64,000 bases of DNA. It comes from JAEULH01 sp963789785 (GTDB lineage Bacteria; Pseudomonadota; Alphaproteobacteria; Rhodospirillales; Defluviicoccaceae). The notes below the pieces were generated by a model. The model had not been told where the DNA came from and did not search any database. It saw nothing but the letters and a program-made list of their open reading frames with translations. The stretch spans positions 129,901 to 193,900 of the forward strand of contig CAWBNC010000044.1 in the NCBI GenBank assembly GCA_963789785.1, written 5' to 3'. A program made the translations under genes and the position numbers. Position 1 is the first letter of the stretch, and each line of letters begins with the position of its first letter. Of the stretch, positions 21,350 to 30,638 are shown piece after piece.

Positions 21350-22850
21350 CCGGCCACACGCATAAGTCGCGGAGGATACCCGTTCAGGAGCCTTTCTGGG
21401 AAGCGCTCCGCGCCTGGCGTTGGCCGAGCTTTGTCCGGGCCCTGCCGATCTCGCCGGCCGAGCCAGGCGAAGCGGGCCGAGAGCAGGCTGACCGAGACGA
21501 TGCTGGCGACCAGCGTCGCCTCGAACAGCCCCAGGGCGCCGCGCTGGGCGGGGAAAGCGAGGACGTAGGCCAGCGGGATCATGATCCCGAGATAGCTGAT
21601 GGAGTGCAGCACCGTCGGCGCCCAGGTCTCGCCGCGCCCGCGCAGCGCGTTGGCCATCACCCCCTGGCCGCCGTCGACGATCAGGATCCAGGCGCAGAAC
21701 GCGATCAGCGGCGCGGCGGCGGCGCGCAGGCCGGGATCGGTGGTGTAGCCGGCGGCGATCAGGTTCGGGGCGACGGCGAAGACCGCGGCGAACACCGGCC
21801 ATGGCGAACCCGCAGACGGCGAGGCCGATCCATCCGGCCATGGCCACCTCCGCGCTGATCGCCGCGGCCGTGGGCGATACCGACGCGCACCGCGGTCGCT
21901 GCGCCGATACCGACGGCGGCCATGAAAACGATCGAGATCAGGTTGAGCGCGATGGCGAAGGCCGCCAGCGGCAGCACCCCCAGCCAGCCGGCGAAAACGT
22001 TGAGCGTGGCGAAGGCCGCGCCCTCGACGCCGATACTGGCGGCGGCGGCGTAGCCGAGGCGGCGCTGGTGCCGCCACGCCCGCCACGGCGTCCGCGCGCC
22101 GCCGCGAACGCCCAGGCGCTCTGCGTCGGCCATGGTCCAGACATAGGCGACGAGGCCGACGGCGAGGAAGACGCGCACGCCGGTGGTCGCCCAGGCCGAG
22201 CCGACCGCGCCCATTGCGGGCAGGCCCAAGTGGCCGTAGACGAAGATCCAGTTCAGCCCGACGTTGACGACGTTGCCGCCGATCATCATCGTCATGCCGG
22301 GCAGCGGCCGGCGCATCCCCTCGAGGAAGAACGTCGTGGTCAGGAACAGGGTGTAGGCGGGCAGGCCGAAGCCGATGACGCGGACCACGGCGCCGCCCTC
22401 GCGGGCGAGCGTCCGGCGTCTGCCCGAAGGCGCGCAGCATCGGCTCGCCGAAGGCGCAGATGCCGGCGCCGGCGAGCCCCAGCGCCAGCGCGTAAGCCAG
22501 CGAGCGCCGCCAAACGGCGCCGCAGGCCGACGCCCGCGCCGCTGCCGAAGGTCGCCGCGGTGACGACCAGCGTGCCCATCAGCAGGCCGACGAAGACGAG
22601 CACCAGCACGGTGATCGGCGCCAGGCCGATGCCGAGATAGGCCAATTGCTCGGCCGAGTAGCGCCCGACCATGACCGTGTCGACCAGGGCCATGACCATC
22701 ACCCCGGAGCGGGCGACCACAACCGGGGCGGCAAGCCCGACGAGATCGCGAACATGGCTCCTGAAGCCGCCGCGCCAGCGGCCGGAGCGCGATCCGCCCG
22801 CCGCGAGGAGCGCCGGCGCTTCGCCGTCGGCAGCCGCCTGCCGCCGCTGG
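21337..22850 (-). CDS. MATE family efflux protein (frameshifted, start uncertain)
   Basis: Multidrug and toxin extrusion antiporter of the inner membrane. Fragments in three frames line up in order: AAPVVVARSGVMVMALVDTVMVGRYSAEQL (residues shown in part; N-terminal MATE motif DTVMVGR), then FFLEGMRRPLPGMTMMIGG, NVGLNWIFVYGHLGLPAMGA, GIEGAAF-like GVEGAAFATLNVFAGWLG, and the C-terminal half with GGQGVMANALRGRGETWAP. The frame changes near 22530, 22410 and 21860. About 480-500 residues and twelve helices are expected. No in-frame ATG or GTG was found at the start, so the right boundary is approximate. Transported compound unknown. Confidence 0.8.
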
Positions 22851-23032
22851 CAACCCGGAGCCGACGCGCCTAGGGTTTTCGTTGACGTTCAGGGCCGTTA
22901 GCCTATATCCGTGCTCAGGGTCTGTGGGGTGGAAGACCTTAATATACGGGGCGCAGCAGGGGTTCGCTGGCAATAACCCCGAGAGCGATATACTCGCGAT
23001 CAATCTACAGGGGGAGGCAATGGGAGCACCCA

Positions 23033-24791
23033 ATGAAGGTCGTTAATACGGATATCGTCATCATCGGTGCCGGCGGCGCCGGACTGCGCGCCGCCATTGC
23101 CGTCGCCGAGGCCGATCCAACGCTCAACATCGCGCTGGTCTCCAAGGTCTATCCGATGCGCAGCCATACCTGCGCGGCCGAGGGCGGCGCCGCCGGCGTG
23201 GTCAAGGAAACCGACAGCCTCGACTATCATTTCAACGACACCGTTTCCGGCGGCGACTGGTTGACCGATCAGGACGCGGTCGAGCTGTTCGTCAACGAGA
23301 TCCCGAAGGAGCTGACCCAGCTCGAGCATTGGGGCTGCCCGTGGAGCCGCGAGGAAGTCCGGCAAGGTGGCGGTGCGGCCGTTCGGCGGCATGAAGATCA
23401 TGCGCACCTGGTTCGCCGCCGACAAGACCGGCTTCCACATGCTGCACACGCTGTTCCAGACCTCGCTGAAGTACTCCTCGATCCGCCGGTTCGACGAGTA
23501 TTACACGACCGATCTGATGATGGACGACGACGTCTGCCGCGGCTGCACCGCGATCGAGATGCGCTCCGGCGAGATGACCCTGTTCCTCGGCAAGACGGTG
23601 ATCATCTGTTCCGGCGGCGCCGGGCGAATCTTCCCGTTCACCACCAACGGCGCGATCAAGACCGGCGACGGCATGGCCATGGCCTACCGCGCCGGCGTGC
23701 CGCTGAAGGACATGGAGTTCGTCCAGTATCATCCGACCGGACTGCCCGGCAGCGGGATCCTGCTGACCGAGGGCTGTCGCGGCGAGGGCGGCCTTCTCGT
23801 CAACAAGGACGGCTACCGCTACCTGCAGGACTACGACCTGGGCCCGCCCGATCCATGGCCGCGGCTCAAGGCGATGGAGCTGGGCCCGCGCGACCGGCTC
23901 AGCCAGGCCTTCTACCATGAGCAGAAGAAGGGCCGGACCGATCCCGTCGAAGTGGGGCGACGTCGTCTATCTCGACATGCGCCACCTGGGCGAGAAGAAG
24001 ATCAACGAGCGCCTGCCGCTGGTCCGCGATCTCGCCCGCAGCTACGTCGGCGCCGATCCGGTCACCGATCTCGTCCCGGTCCGCCCCGTCATTCACTACA
24101 TGATGGGCGGCATCCACACCGACATCAACGCGGCGACGCCGATGTCGGGCCTGTATGCCGCGGGCGAATGCGCCTGCGTCAGCATCAACGGCGCCAACCG
24201 GCTCGGCTCCAACTCGCTGGGCGAGCTGCTCGTCTTCGGCGCGCGCGCCGGGCTGCACGCCGTCGAGTACGTCAAGACCGCGGGATCCATGGAACGGCGA
24301 CGCGCTGATCGAGAAGCAGGCCGGCGACGCGGAAAGCCGGATCAAGGCGCTGTTCAAGCGCACGCGGCGGCAAGCAGCGGGTCGCGGCGCTGCGCCGCGA
24401 CATGAACATGACGCTGGAGGAGGGCTGCGGCATCTATCGCGACGAAGCCAGCCTGATCGATACCTGCACCAGGATCGCCGACGTTCGCGCCCGCTACCGC
24501 GACGTCCGCCTCGAGGACAAGAGCAACGTCTACAACACCGACCTCTATCAGACCCTGGAGCTGGGGGCGATGATCGAGGTCGCGCAGACGGTCGCCGTCT
24601 CCGCCCTGCAACGCAAGGAATCGCGCGGCGCCCACCAGCGCCTCGATCACGTCGCCCGCGACGACGAGAACTACCTCAAGCACACGATGGCGTTCTACAA
24701 CCCGAACGGCGATCCGCGCATCGACTACGCCAACGTCGTCATCACCAAGTCGCAGCCGGCTGCGCGTGTTTACGGAGGTGCCGCCGCATGA
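23033..24791 (+). CDS. frdA: Fumarate reductase flavoprotein subunit (frameshifted)
   Basis: Catalytic subunit of quinol:fumarate reductase, facing the cytosol. The FAD-binding motif is IVIIGAGGAGLRAAIAV. His45 in YPMRSHTCAAEGGAAG is the covalent FAD attachment site. Also visible: HLGEKKINERLPLVRDLA, ANRLGSNSLGELLVFGARAG and KESRGAHQRLDHVARDD. Sequence runs parallel to E. coli FrdA over its whole length (about 585 residues), closer than to SdhA. The frame changes near 23360, 23940 (a surplus C in CCC), 24290 and 24365. The end overlaps frdB by ATGA. The gene order A-B-C-D and the FrdC/FrdD partners settle the choice of fumarate reductase over succinate dehydrogenase. Confidence 0.92.
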
Positions 24792-25528
24792 GCGAGCGAC
24801 AGATCGAACTGGAGGTTCTGCGCTACCGTCCGGAGATGGACGACAAGCCGTTCTTCCAGACCTATTCGGTGCCGTGCGAGGAAGAGTGGGTCGTCCTCGA
24901 CGCCCTCAACTACGTCAAGGACGAGATGGACCGGACCCTCAGCTACCGCTGGTCCTGCCACATGTTCGTCTGCGGCAGCTGCGGCATGGTCATCAACGGC
25001 GAGCCGAAGCTGGCCTGCAAGGCGTTCCTGCGCGACTACCAGAGCAAGATCCGGGTCGAGCCGCTGCACAACTTCCCGATCGAGCGCGATCTGGTCATCG
25101 TCCAGGACGACTTCATCGAGAAGCTGGAGAGCGTCAAGCCGTACATCATCCCGAAGCAGGAAAAGCCGATCGAGGACGGCGAGTACCTGCAGACGCCGGC
25201 GCAGCTCAAGGCCTACAAGCAGTACTCGATGTGCATCAACTGCCTGTTGTGCTATTCGGCCTGCCCGCAGTACGCGCTCGAAGAGAAGTTCGTCGGCCCG
25301 GCGGCGTTGGCGCTGGCGCATCGCTACAACATGGACTCGCGCGATGTCGGCCGCAGCGCCCGCGAGCACGTCGTCGCCAGCCACGACGGCATCTGGGCCT
25401 GCAGCTTTGTCGGCGCCTGCTCGCAGGTCTGCCCCAAGGATGTCGATCCGGCGGGCGCGATCCAGCAGGTCAAGTTCACGAGCGCGGTCGACTACCTGAC
25501 CTCGTTCCTTCCGGGAGGAAAGCGATGA
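24788..25528 (+). CDS. frdB: Fumarate reductase iron-sulfur subunit
   Basis: Electron-transfer subunit of 246 residues in an intact frame. The 2Fe-2S ligands lie in SYRWSCHMFVCGSCGMVI and PKLACKAFLRDY. The 4Fe-4S and 3Fe-4S ligands lie in CINCLLCYSACPQYAL and FVGACSQVCPKDVDPAGAIQ. It carries electrons between the membrane quinone site and the flavin of FrdA. The start overlaps the frdA stop (ATGA) and the end overlaps frdC (ATGA), so translation is coupled throughout the operon. Confidence 0.95.
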   Translation: MSERQIELEVLRYRPEMDDKPFFQTYSVPCEEEWVVLDALNYVKDEMDRTLSYRWSCHMFVCGSCGMVINGEPKLACKAFLRDYQSKIRVEPLHNFPIERDLVIVQDDFIEKLESVKPYIIPKQEKPIEDGEYLQTPAQLKAYKQYSMCINCLLCYSACPQYALEEKFVGPAALALAHRYNMDSRDVGRSAREHVVASHDGIWACSFVGACSQVCPKDVDPAGAIQQVKFTSAVDYLTSFLPGGKR

Positions 25529-25919
25529 GCCGGAAGCCCTACCACCGGGAAATGTCGAAGACGACGTGGTTCCTCAAGCAGAGCCGCTACCAGCACTACA
25601 TGCTGCACGAGATCAGCTCGATCTTCGTCGCCATCTATGTCGGCGTCCTGATCGTCGGGCTGTTCCGCCTGGCGCAGGGGCCGGAGGCCTGGGACTGGCT
25701 GGCTCGCGGCGGTGACGAGCCCGCATCGGGATCATCTTCCATATCCTCGTGTTCATCTTCTCGATCATCCACACGACCTCGTGGTTCAAGGCGGTGCCGC
25801 AGGCGATGCGGATCCAGCGCGGCGACGAGATCGTGCCCGGCAAGCTGATCATCGGCGCCCACTACGGTGTCTGGGCGGCGGTCTCCGTTGTCGTTCTTCT
25901 CGTGGCGGGAGTGGCATAG
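25525..25919 (+). CDS. frdC: Fumarate reductase membrane anchor subunit C (one frameshift)
   Basis: Small integral membrane subunit of about 130 residues that binds quinone together with FrdD. The start MSRKPYHREMSKTTWFLKQS matches the FrdC family (RKPYxRxM, then W). The first helix ISSIFVAIYVGVLIVGLF and GPEAWDWL follow. After a shift near 25715 come the second helix HILVFIFSIIHTTSWFK and the third helix near the end (VWAAVSVVVLLVAG). No haem-ligating histidine pattern of SdhC is seen, consistent with the haem-free type D anchor of FrdCD. Confidence 0.88.
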
Positions 25920-25922
25920 GCA

Positions 25923-26266
25923 ATGGCACGTTCGGCAAAAGCGGTTCCCTGGTTCCTGTTCGCGGCCGGCGGTACGGTCATCGCGTTCATCCTGCCGGTG
26001 ATGATCTTCGTCACCGGTCTGGCTCCGGCCATGGGCCTGTTCGGCGACGCGTTGTCCTATGAGACCATGCACGCCTTCGTCGGCAACTGGCTGATCAAGC
26101 TGATCCTGCTCGGGATCATCGTCCTGGCCGCATGGCACGCGGCCCACGGCTGCGGGTCTGCGCCCACGACTTCGGCATTCGCGCCGATGGCCCGGTCTCC
26201 ATCGTCGTCTACGGCCTCGCCGCCATCGCATCGGCCGCGACCATCGTCGCGCTGCTGATGATCTGA
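25923..26266 (+). CDS. frdD: Fumarate reductase membrane anchor subunit D (one frameshift)
   Basis: Second membrane anchor, about 114 residues and three helices. The first part, PWFLFAAGGTVIAFILPVM and FGDALSYETMHAFVGNWLIK, closely follows E. coli FrdD (GGM..AFIAPVMI, GDALSYE). Then comes a helix ILLGIIVLAAWHAAHG and, after a shift near 26150, AHDFGIRADGPVSIVVYGLA and the terminal helix. It starts 3 bases after frdC. A strong terminator follows at 26298. Confidence 0.88.
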
Positions 26267-26297
26267 GCTTCGTCGGTTCTCGCACGACGAAGCGGAA

Positions 26298-26322
26298 AAG
26301 GCGGGCTCCGGCCCGCCTTTTT
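26298..26322 (+). terminator. Rho-independent terminator of the frd operon
   Basis: A perfect 9-bp stem (AAGGCGGGC, loop TCCG, GCCCGCCTT) followed by a T tract, 32 bases after the frdD stop. This marks the end of the frdABCD transcript. Confidence 0.92.
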
Positions 26323-26324
26323 CT

Positions 26325-26817
26325 ATGGCTCGCCGGCGAGCGTCAGGGACCGGCGACACCGGCTATCCGCCACGGCGTTGGCGATGTCTTCATCCATGCG
26401 TTTCTCCAGGTGCGCTATGTCAACCTGGCGCAGAGCGATAGAAAAGTTGCCCGCCAGCGCCCGCACCCGCAGTGGCGGGAGTAGCGCGCCGCTTGATCTG
26501 TGATCTCTGGTCGCGCCCTCAATGGCGATCTCCCTCACCGAATGCTCTCTACGCCCTTGGCCGAGCGATCCGACACGGACCGCAATCCGTCGGCTCCCTT
26601 TTTTTGTTAGCCGTTTGCGTACAGCTCTCCAGAAGCGGACACTTCCCAGACTTTCGACGCGAAAAGACGACCCACCGCTTCTGGCTTGGCGCTGCCTTTT
26701 CTGTCGCGATATGCTGAGCTGTACTATGACGACCAGGTATTTGGGGAGCCTCTCGGCACAGAATAGTGTCCAAACCAATTGTTACAGCGCGCTAAAGTGC
26801 AATCTTAGGAAAAGCCA
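26325..26817. other. Intergenic stretch between frd terminator and the island gene
   Basis: About 490 bases without a recognised gene. A minus-strand frame of 151 codons (26323-26778) is open but starts in lower-GC sequence, has no ribosome site and resembles nothing I know. Its last 50 codons (RVRALAGNFSIALRQVDIAH) look slightly more protein-like, so a broken gene is possible. Base composition falls toward the right end, where the lower-GC HEPN-like gene begins. Confidence 0.35.
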
Positions 26818-27053
26818 ATGGCTGCGAAAATAGACGTAATCCTCAGGCAGATCGACGATGTTCTGAAGACTTACGAGCACGATTCGCCGCACCGTAACCA
26901 AGATAATGATGATGATAGGAAAATTGTGACGGCCGAGGCAAATACGCGATTGAAAGCCACAATTGATAGACTTGCCGTTTCGTCTTGTGCTTACAAAGAA
27001 GGTGCAGATTCGCTTGTAAAGCACTATGGCGTGTCTAACCCATATACGATTAA

Positions 27054-28372
27054 CAGGCTGCTGAAATGGCGCCTGGTTGCCCGGATCTTCGCGGTTGGTG
27101 TGGGGTCATTTGCTTGCGCTGATGCTGGCTACCGTCGTTGCTACCGTCGTTTGGCCGGGAGTTTTCGGGCGCTGAGGACACTCCGGACGGAGTTCGGCCG
27201 TCAAGCCGGGGCTTTGAGCAGCTTTGGCAGCCGGACGAGATTGTAGGCGGCCATGGCGAAGGTGAACTGCCAGTCGATCTTCGCCAGCCCGCGGTGGCGG
27301 GCCTTGCTGAGCCCGGCGATGGTCTTGGCCCAGCCGAAGGCCTCCTCGATGCGCTTGCGGATGCGCAGGCTGACCGTGTAGCCGGGATCGCGCGCCGTCT
27401 CGTCGTCGATCGCCGAGCGCCGGCCGCTGAGGTTCTGCGCCACGTGCGCGGTGACGTCGATCTCGCCCAGCTCGGCTATGAAGTCCTGGGCGTCGTACCC
27501 CTTGTCGGCGCCCAGCGTGATCGGCTCCGGCCGCCCCGGCGCCTCCGCGTGCGGCGTGATCAGCTCCACGGCGGCCAGCCGCTCGGCGTGGCCCGAGGCG
27601 CGGGTGGCGACGGCGCCGACGATCAGCCCGTTGCGGTTCTCCATCAGCGCATGCCCCATGAAGCAGAGCTTCGCCTCCTTGCCGCGGCCCTTGCGGTAGA
27701 GCCTGGCATCCGGATCGGTGGCAGACGCATGCGTCTCGTTGCCGCGCTTCTGCCCGCGGAAGTCCTGCTCGCCATTGCGTCCCGCATCCGGCGGCGCTCC
27801 GGAGCCGTCCTTGGGGCGGAAGCTCTTGGTGCTGGCCCAGGCCTCCAGCAGCGTGCCGTCCACCGAAAAGTGCTCGCCGGACAAGAGCGTCTTCACCTTC
27901 GGCTGCGCCAGCACCCCGGCCAGAAACTTCACCGCCACATCGCCTTCCAGCAGCCGGTCGCGGTTCTTGGTAAAGGTCGTCGCATCCCACACCGGATCGT
28001 CGACGCCCAGGCCGACGAACCAGCGGAACAGAAGGTCGAACTCGATCCGCTCCACCAGTTGCCGCTCCGAGCGGATCGAATAGAACGCCTGCAACAAGAG
28101 CGCCCGCAGCAGCCGCTCCGGCGGGATCGAACTCGCGGCCATGGGGCGAATACAGCCCGTCGAACTCACCCGAGAGCCCGGCCAGCGTCGCGTTGACAAT
28201 GCCGCGGATCACCCGCAGCGGATGATCCGCACGGACCCGCTTCTCCAGGTCCACATAGCTGAACAGCCCCCCACGAACCGTGTCGCTCCCGCGCATCCCG
28301 ACCTCCAATCACCACCAACCCGAGATCAGGAATTACGAACGCGCAAAAACCGCCACCCTTTTCAGCAGCCTG
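27054..28372 (-). mobile_element. IS5-family insertion sequence with TTAA target duplication
   Basis: The 1319-bp element has terminal inverted repeats starting CAGGCTGCTGAAA at both ends (13 identical bases, then weaker similarity). It is flanked by TTAA on the left (27050-27053) and TTAA on the right (28373-28376). TTAA conforms to the YTAR target of IS5-group elements. It carries one transposase gene on the minus strand. GC content is high, like the chromosome and unlike the gene it interrupts, so it may have come from another place in this genome or a related one. Confidence 0.9.
27201..28296 (-). CDS. IS5-family DDE transposase (one frameshift)
   Basis: Start at 28296 (MRGSDTVRGGLFSYVDLEKR), preceded by GGAGG. 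The first 50 residues are in one frame and the rest, after a break near 28140, in another. The catalytic triad is visible: Asp in HFSVDGTLLEAW, Asp in TLGADKGYDAQDF, Glu in RIEEAFGWAKT (the YREK-like region). Other IS5 hallmarks are LRALLLQAFYSIRSERQLVE and FRWFVGLGVDDPVWDATTF. About 365 residues in total. Whether the break is real or a sequence error decides if this copy is active. Confidence 0.9.
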
Positions 28373-28805
28373 TTAAACTTTTGGTTGGGATACTCAAGGC
28401 ACTTCGCGCTGACTATGATTTTGCATATCTGCAAGCTGTCGAATTCAATCATCGTGCTGACTTATTCGCTGACTTTCTTGAAATGGGGAGCACTCTACTA
28501 CTCTCAGGGGTACAAGGATCCCGCTTCTGTGATAATCGGCAGCGTCTTGGAAGAACACCTGAGAAAGCTATGTGCTAAGAACAGTATTCCAACATCGAAT
28601 AGCCACTCACCCAAGAAAGCAGATACGCTGAATTGCGAACTTGTAGGCGCGAGCGTGTACACGAAGCTAGACCAAAAGAACGTTACAGCTTGGCTTGACC
28701 TTCGGAATAAGGCCGCACATGGCCGTTACTCCGAGTACACGCAGCAACAGGTGGATCTTACTTTCCCAGTCGGTACGAGATTTTCTCACGAGGCATCCCG
28801 CGTAG

Positions 28806-29283
28806 CATGGCGCTGCGCTGCCAACAGCCGTCAATCGGGACGTGAGTGACGGCGGGGCTAGCCCTGTTACAAGGCTTCTGTCGTGTTGTGTTAGCCCGGG
28901 GGGTCATCTCTGCATGGCTGCTAAATGTCCGAGTGCGCCTGTTGATTGCATGCAACGGTGACCGCCGCTCACACGCTTGAACGGGCGATAGGATGTAACG
29001 AACAGCAACGGCTGAAATGAAAGTAAATCACCGATCACCGTCGCGGCGGGGAATGACACGTTTGCTGGGACGCCCAACGCGCCATCGCGACACCGACGCG
29101 GCCCTGATTCCCGCCGAGCAGGCCCCGCCGTGCGGGCGCGAGTGAGCGGGCCGGCTCCCGCCGGCCGGGCGAGACCATCTCTCATCGCCGGGTCGGATGG
29201 AGCGCATCCACCCGCCGGCAGAAAGCTGATCGATACGGAATTATGGGAGCGTCCCGGGCTCATGCATCCGGGAACGGGATGCG
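28806..29283. other. Intergenic stretch, no gene seen
   Basis: About 480 bases between the interrupted HEPN-like gene and the next gene. Open frames here have no ribosome site and unusual composition. No terminator, tRNA or repeat was recognised. The left part keeps the lower GC of the island; GC rises again from about 29030. Confidence 0.4.
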
Positions 29284-29577
29284 CTAGGCTTCGTAGCGGG
29301 TCGGCGGTCCGAGGTCGTCGAAGTGGAAAAGCGAAAAGGCCCGTTGTCCGTTGAAATCAAGAATACGCAACTGATCGGTTTCGTGCACATCACGTGCGAC
29401 GACGGCAAAATGGGTGCCGTACCGCTCCCTGGCCATCTCGACCGGTATGTCGTAGGCGATGAATTTATCGATCCCTTTCGACGCCAACTCCTTGAGCAGC
29501 GCCGGAGCGGTCGGCGAATCCGCCGACGTCAGAATGACAACGGGTCCGCCCCCGGTCAGCAGCAGCATAACCTTCAT
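29284..29577 (-). CDS. Conserved hypothetical protein (about 97 residues)
   Basis: An intact small frame: MKVMLLLTGGGPVVILTSAD, then ALLKELASKGIDKFIAYDIP, a segment RERYGTHFAVVARD and the end FNGQRAFSLFHFDDLG. This matches an uncharacterised small cytosolic family that I recall from alphaproteobacteria and cyanobacteria. It alternates strands and helices and has no signal peptide or known catalytic motif. GGAGACGACC precedes the ATG. It lies 154 bases downstream of the CBS protein on the same strand. Confidence 0.7.
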   Translation of the reverse strand: MKVMLLLTGGGPVVILTSADSPTAPALLKELASKGIDKFIAYDIPVEMARERYGTHFAVVARDVHETDQLRILDFNGQRAFSLFHFDDLGPPTRYEA

Positions 29578-29731
29578 ATGGTCGTCTCCTTTCGTCTACG
29601 ATTGAACGGCGTCGCCTACGCCTGCGTCCGGCGCGCCTATACCACAGCCACCGCGCCAGCGCCACATCCGGGAGGTGCCGAGGATCATGCCGGCAGCTCC
29701 GGAAGCGCGGCTCGCGCGTTCGCCACGACCT

Positions 29732-30175
29732 TCAGAATTGATAGCGACGCAAGACCGAAAGCGACGATATGGCGCCGACGAACTTGTTTGTCTCCGGATC
29801 CACGACCGGCAAGCGCAGCTTGCCGCCGGCCAGAAGCCTGATGGCATGCGCCAGCGGGGTCTTGGGATGCATGATCGGGAGATCGTGCTCAACGAATTCG
29901 CCGACGCGACGGCCGAGATGCGGCGCGATCCGATCGTCCACGTCGACAACCGTCTCATTTTCGGCCTCCTCGGCCGACTGCTCGACCTCCCCGTTTTCGG
30001 GCAGAAGCAGCTTGGCGAGGGTAAAAGTGGTGATTTCGCCAACATACTCCCGCTCGGCATTGACGATGAGCAGCTGCTGGCGGTGGTGCTTGATCATGAT
30101 CGCCATTGCCTCGGCGAGCGTGGCCGTCTCGAGTACCGTCGGGGTCGATCGCACCATGTAGTGCTGGCAAAACAT
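29732..30175 (-). CDS. CBS-domain protein
   Basis: A 147-residue stand-alone pair of CBS domains. First domain: YMVRSTPTVLETATLAEAMA, then HRQQLLIVNAEREYVGEIT. Second domain: LPIMHPKTPLAHAIRLLAGG, then LRLPVVDPETNKFVGAIS. An acidic linker rich in Glu (ENGEVEQSAEEAENET) separates them. CBS pairs bind adenine nucleotides and usually regulate a partner protein; none is fused here. The gene is transcribed away from hppA, with a 463-base divergent region between. Confidence 0.88.
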   Translation of the reverse strand: MFCQHYMVRSTPTVLETATLAEAMAIMIKHHRQQLLIVNAEREYVGEITTFTLAKLLLPENGEVEQSAEEAENETVVDVDDRIAPHLGRRVGEFVEHDLPIMHPKTPLAHAIRLLAGGKLRLPVVDPETNKFVGAISSLSVLRRYQF

Positions 30176-30638
30176 CGGCTTGTCTCCAAATTCCGTCGCG
30201 TGAGCGCCTCACCGGCGTCGACACACCCGAGATCGAACCAACGATGATCACGATCCGCGTGCACGCCATGCCGCCGCGGCATGGGCCACAAATTGGGCGT
30301 TCCTGGCCGGCTCGCATTCTATAAACCATTCTCATGCCGTTGCCAGTCTGCGGCGCGTCAATGGCGCTTTGCGATGCAAGACCATGGAAGAGCCAGCGTC
30401 GCCAGACGCGTACACGTAACTGCAACGCATTCTCCGGCGCTGGACGGATGCTGGCTTAGCAGGTACAAGGGCGCCTGCATTCAAATGCTTCGGGTTCCGG
30501 CGCCAACCGAACCGGCGAAACATGATGACCGGGAATGGGCACGCGTTTTGAACCAGACGCTTTGCTGACGATCCTCCTCCGTGCGGGGGATGCTTCGGTG
30601 AGGGATCATCCTGGTAGTTCTATCGGAGGGATAGCGCG
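30176..30638. other. Divergent intergenic region between CBS gene and hppA
   Basis: About 460 bases that must hold the promoters for both the CBS-domain gene (leftward) and hppA (rightward). GGAGGG lies just before the hppA ATG. No convincing -35/-10 pair, operator palindrome or RNA structure was found by eye. Confidence 0.4.

Larger units (their letters stand above)
26818..28805 (+). pseudogene. HEPN-like protein gene split by an IS5-family element
   Basis: The N-terminal 77 codons (MAAKIDVILRQIDDVLKTYE, then NTRLKATIDRLAVSS and YGVSNPYTI) run into the IS at 27054. The downstream half starts at 28377. Removing the IS plus one copy of the TTAA duplication joins PYTI directly to KLLVGILKALRADYDFAYLQ in frame, followed by HRADLFADFLEMG, GSVLEEHLRKLC, KKADTLN and VTAWLDLRNKAAHGRYSEY. 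The RNKAAH segment matches the Rx4-6H motif of HEPN proteins, many of which are RNases in toxin-antitoxin or phage-defence systems. Two small shifts (near 28495 and 28770) remain; the natural ending is VRDFLTRHPA with stop at 28803-28805. The gene has clearly lower GC than its surroundings, suggesting acquisition. Exact function unknown. Confidence 0.75.

Noticed and set aside
21801..22640. Plus-strand open frame (279 codons) opposite the MATE gene
   Set aside because: Rich in Ala/Asp/Arg/Gly with no fold. The opposite strand shows MATE motifs in all three of its frames.
23033..26266. Reading the flavoprotein operon as succinate dehydrogenase (sdh)
   Set aside because: Order A-B-C-D, FrdC/FrdD-type anchors and E. 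coli FrdA/FrdB-like sequence fit fumarate reductase. SdhC/SdhD haem-binding patterns are absent.
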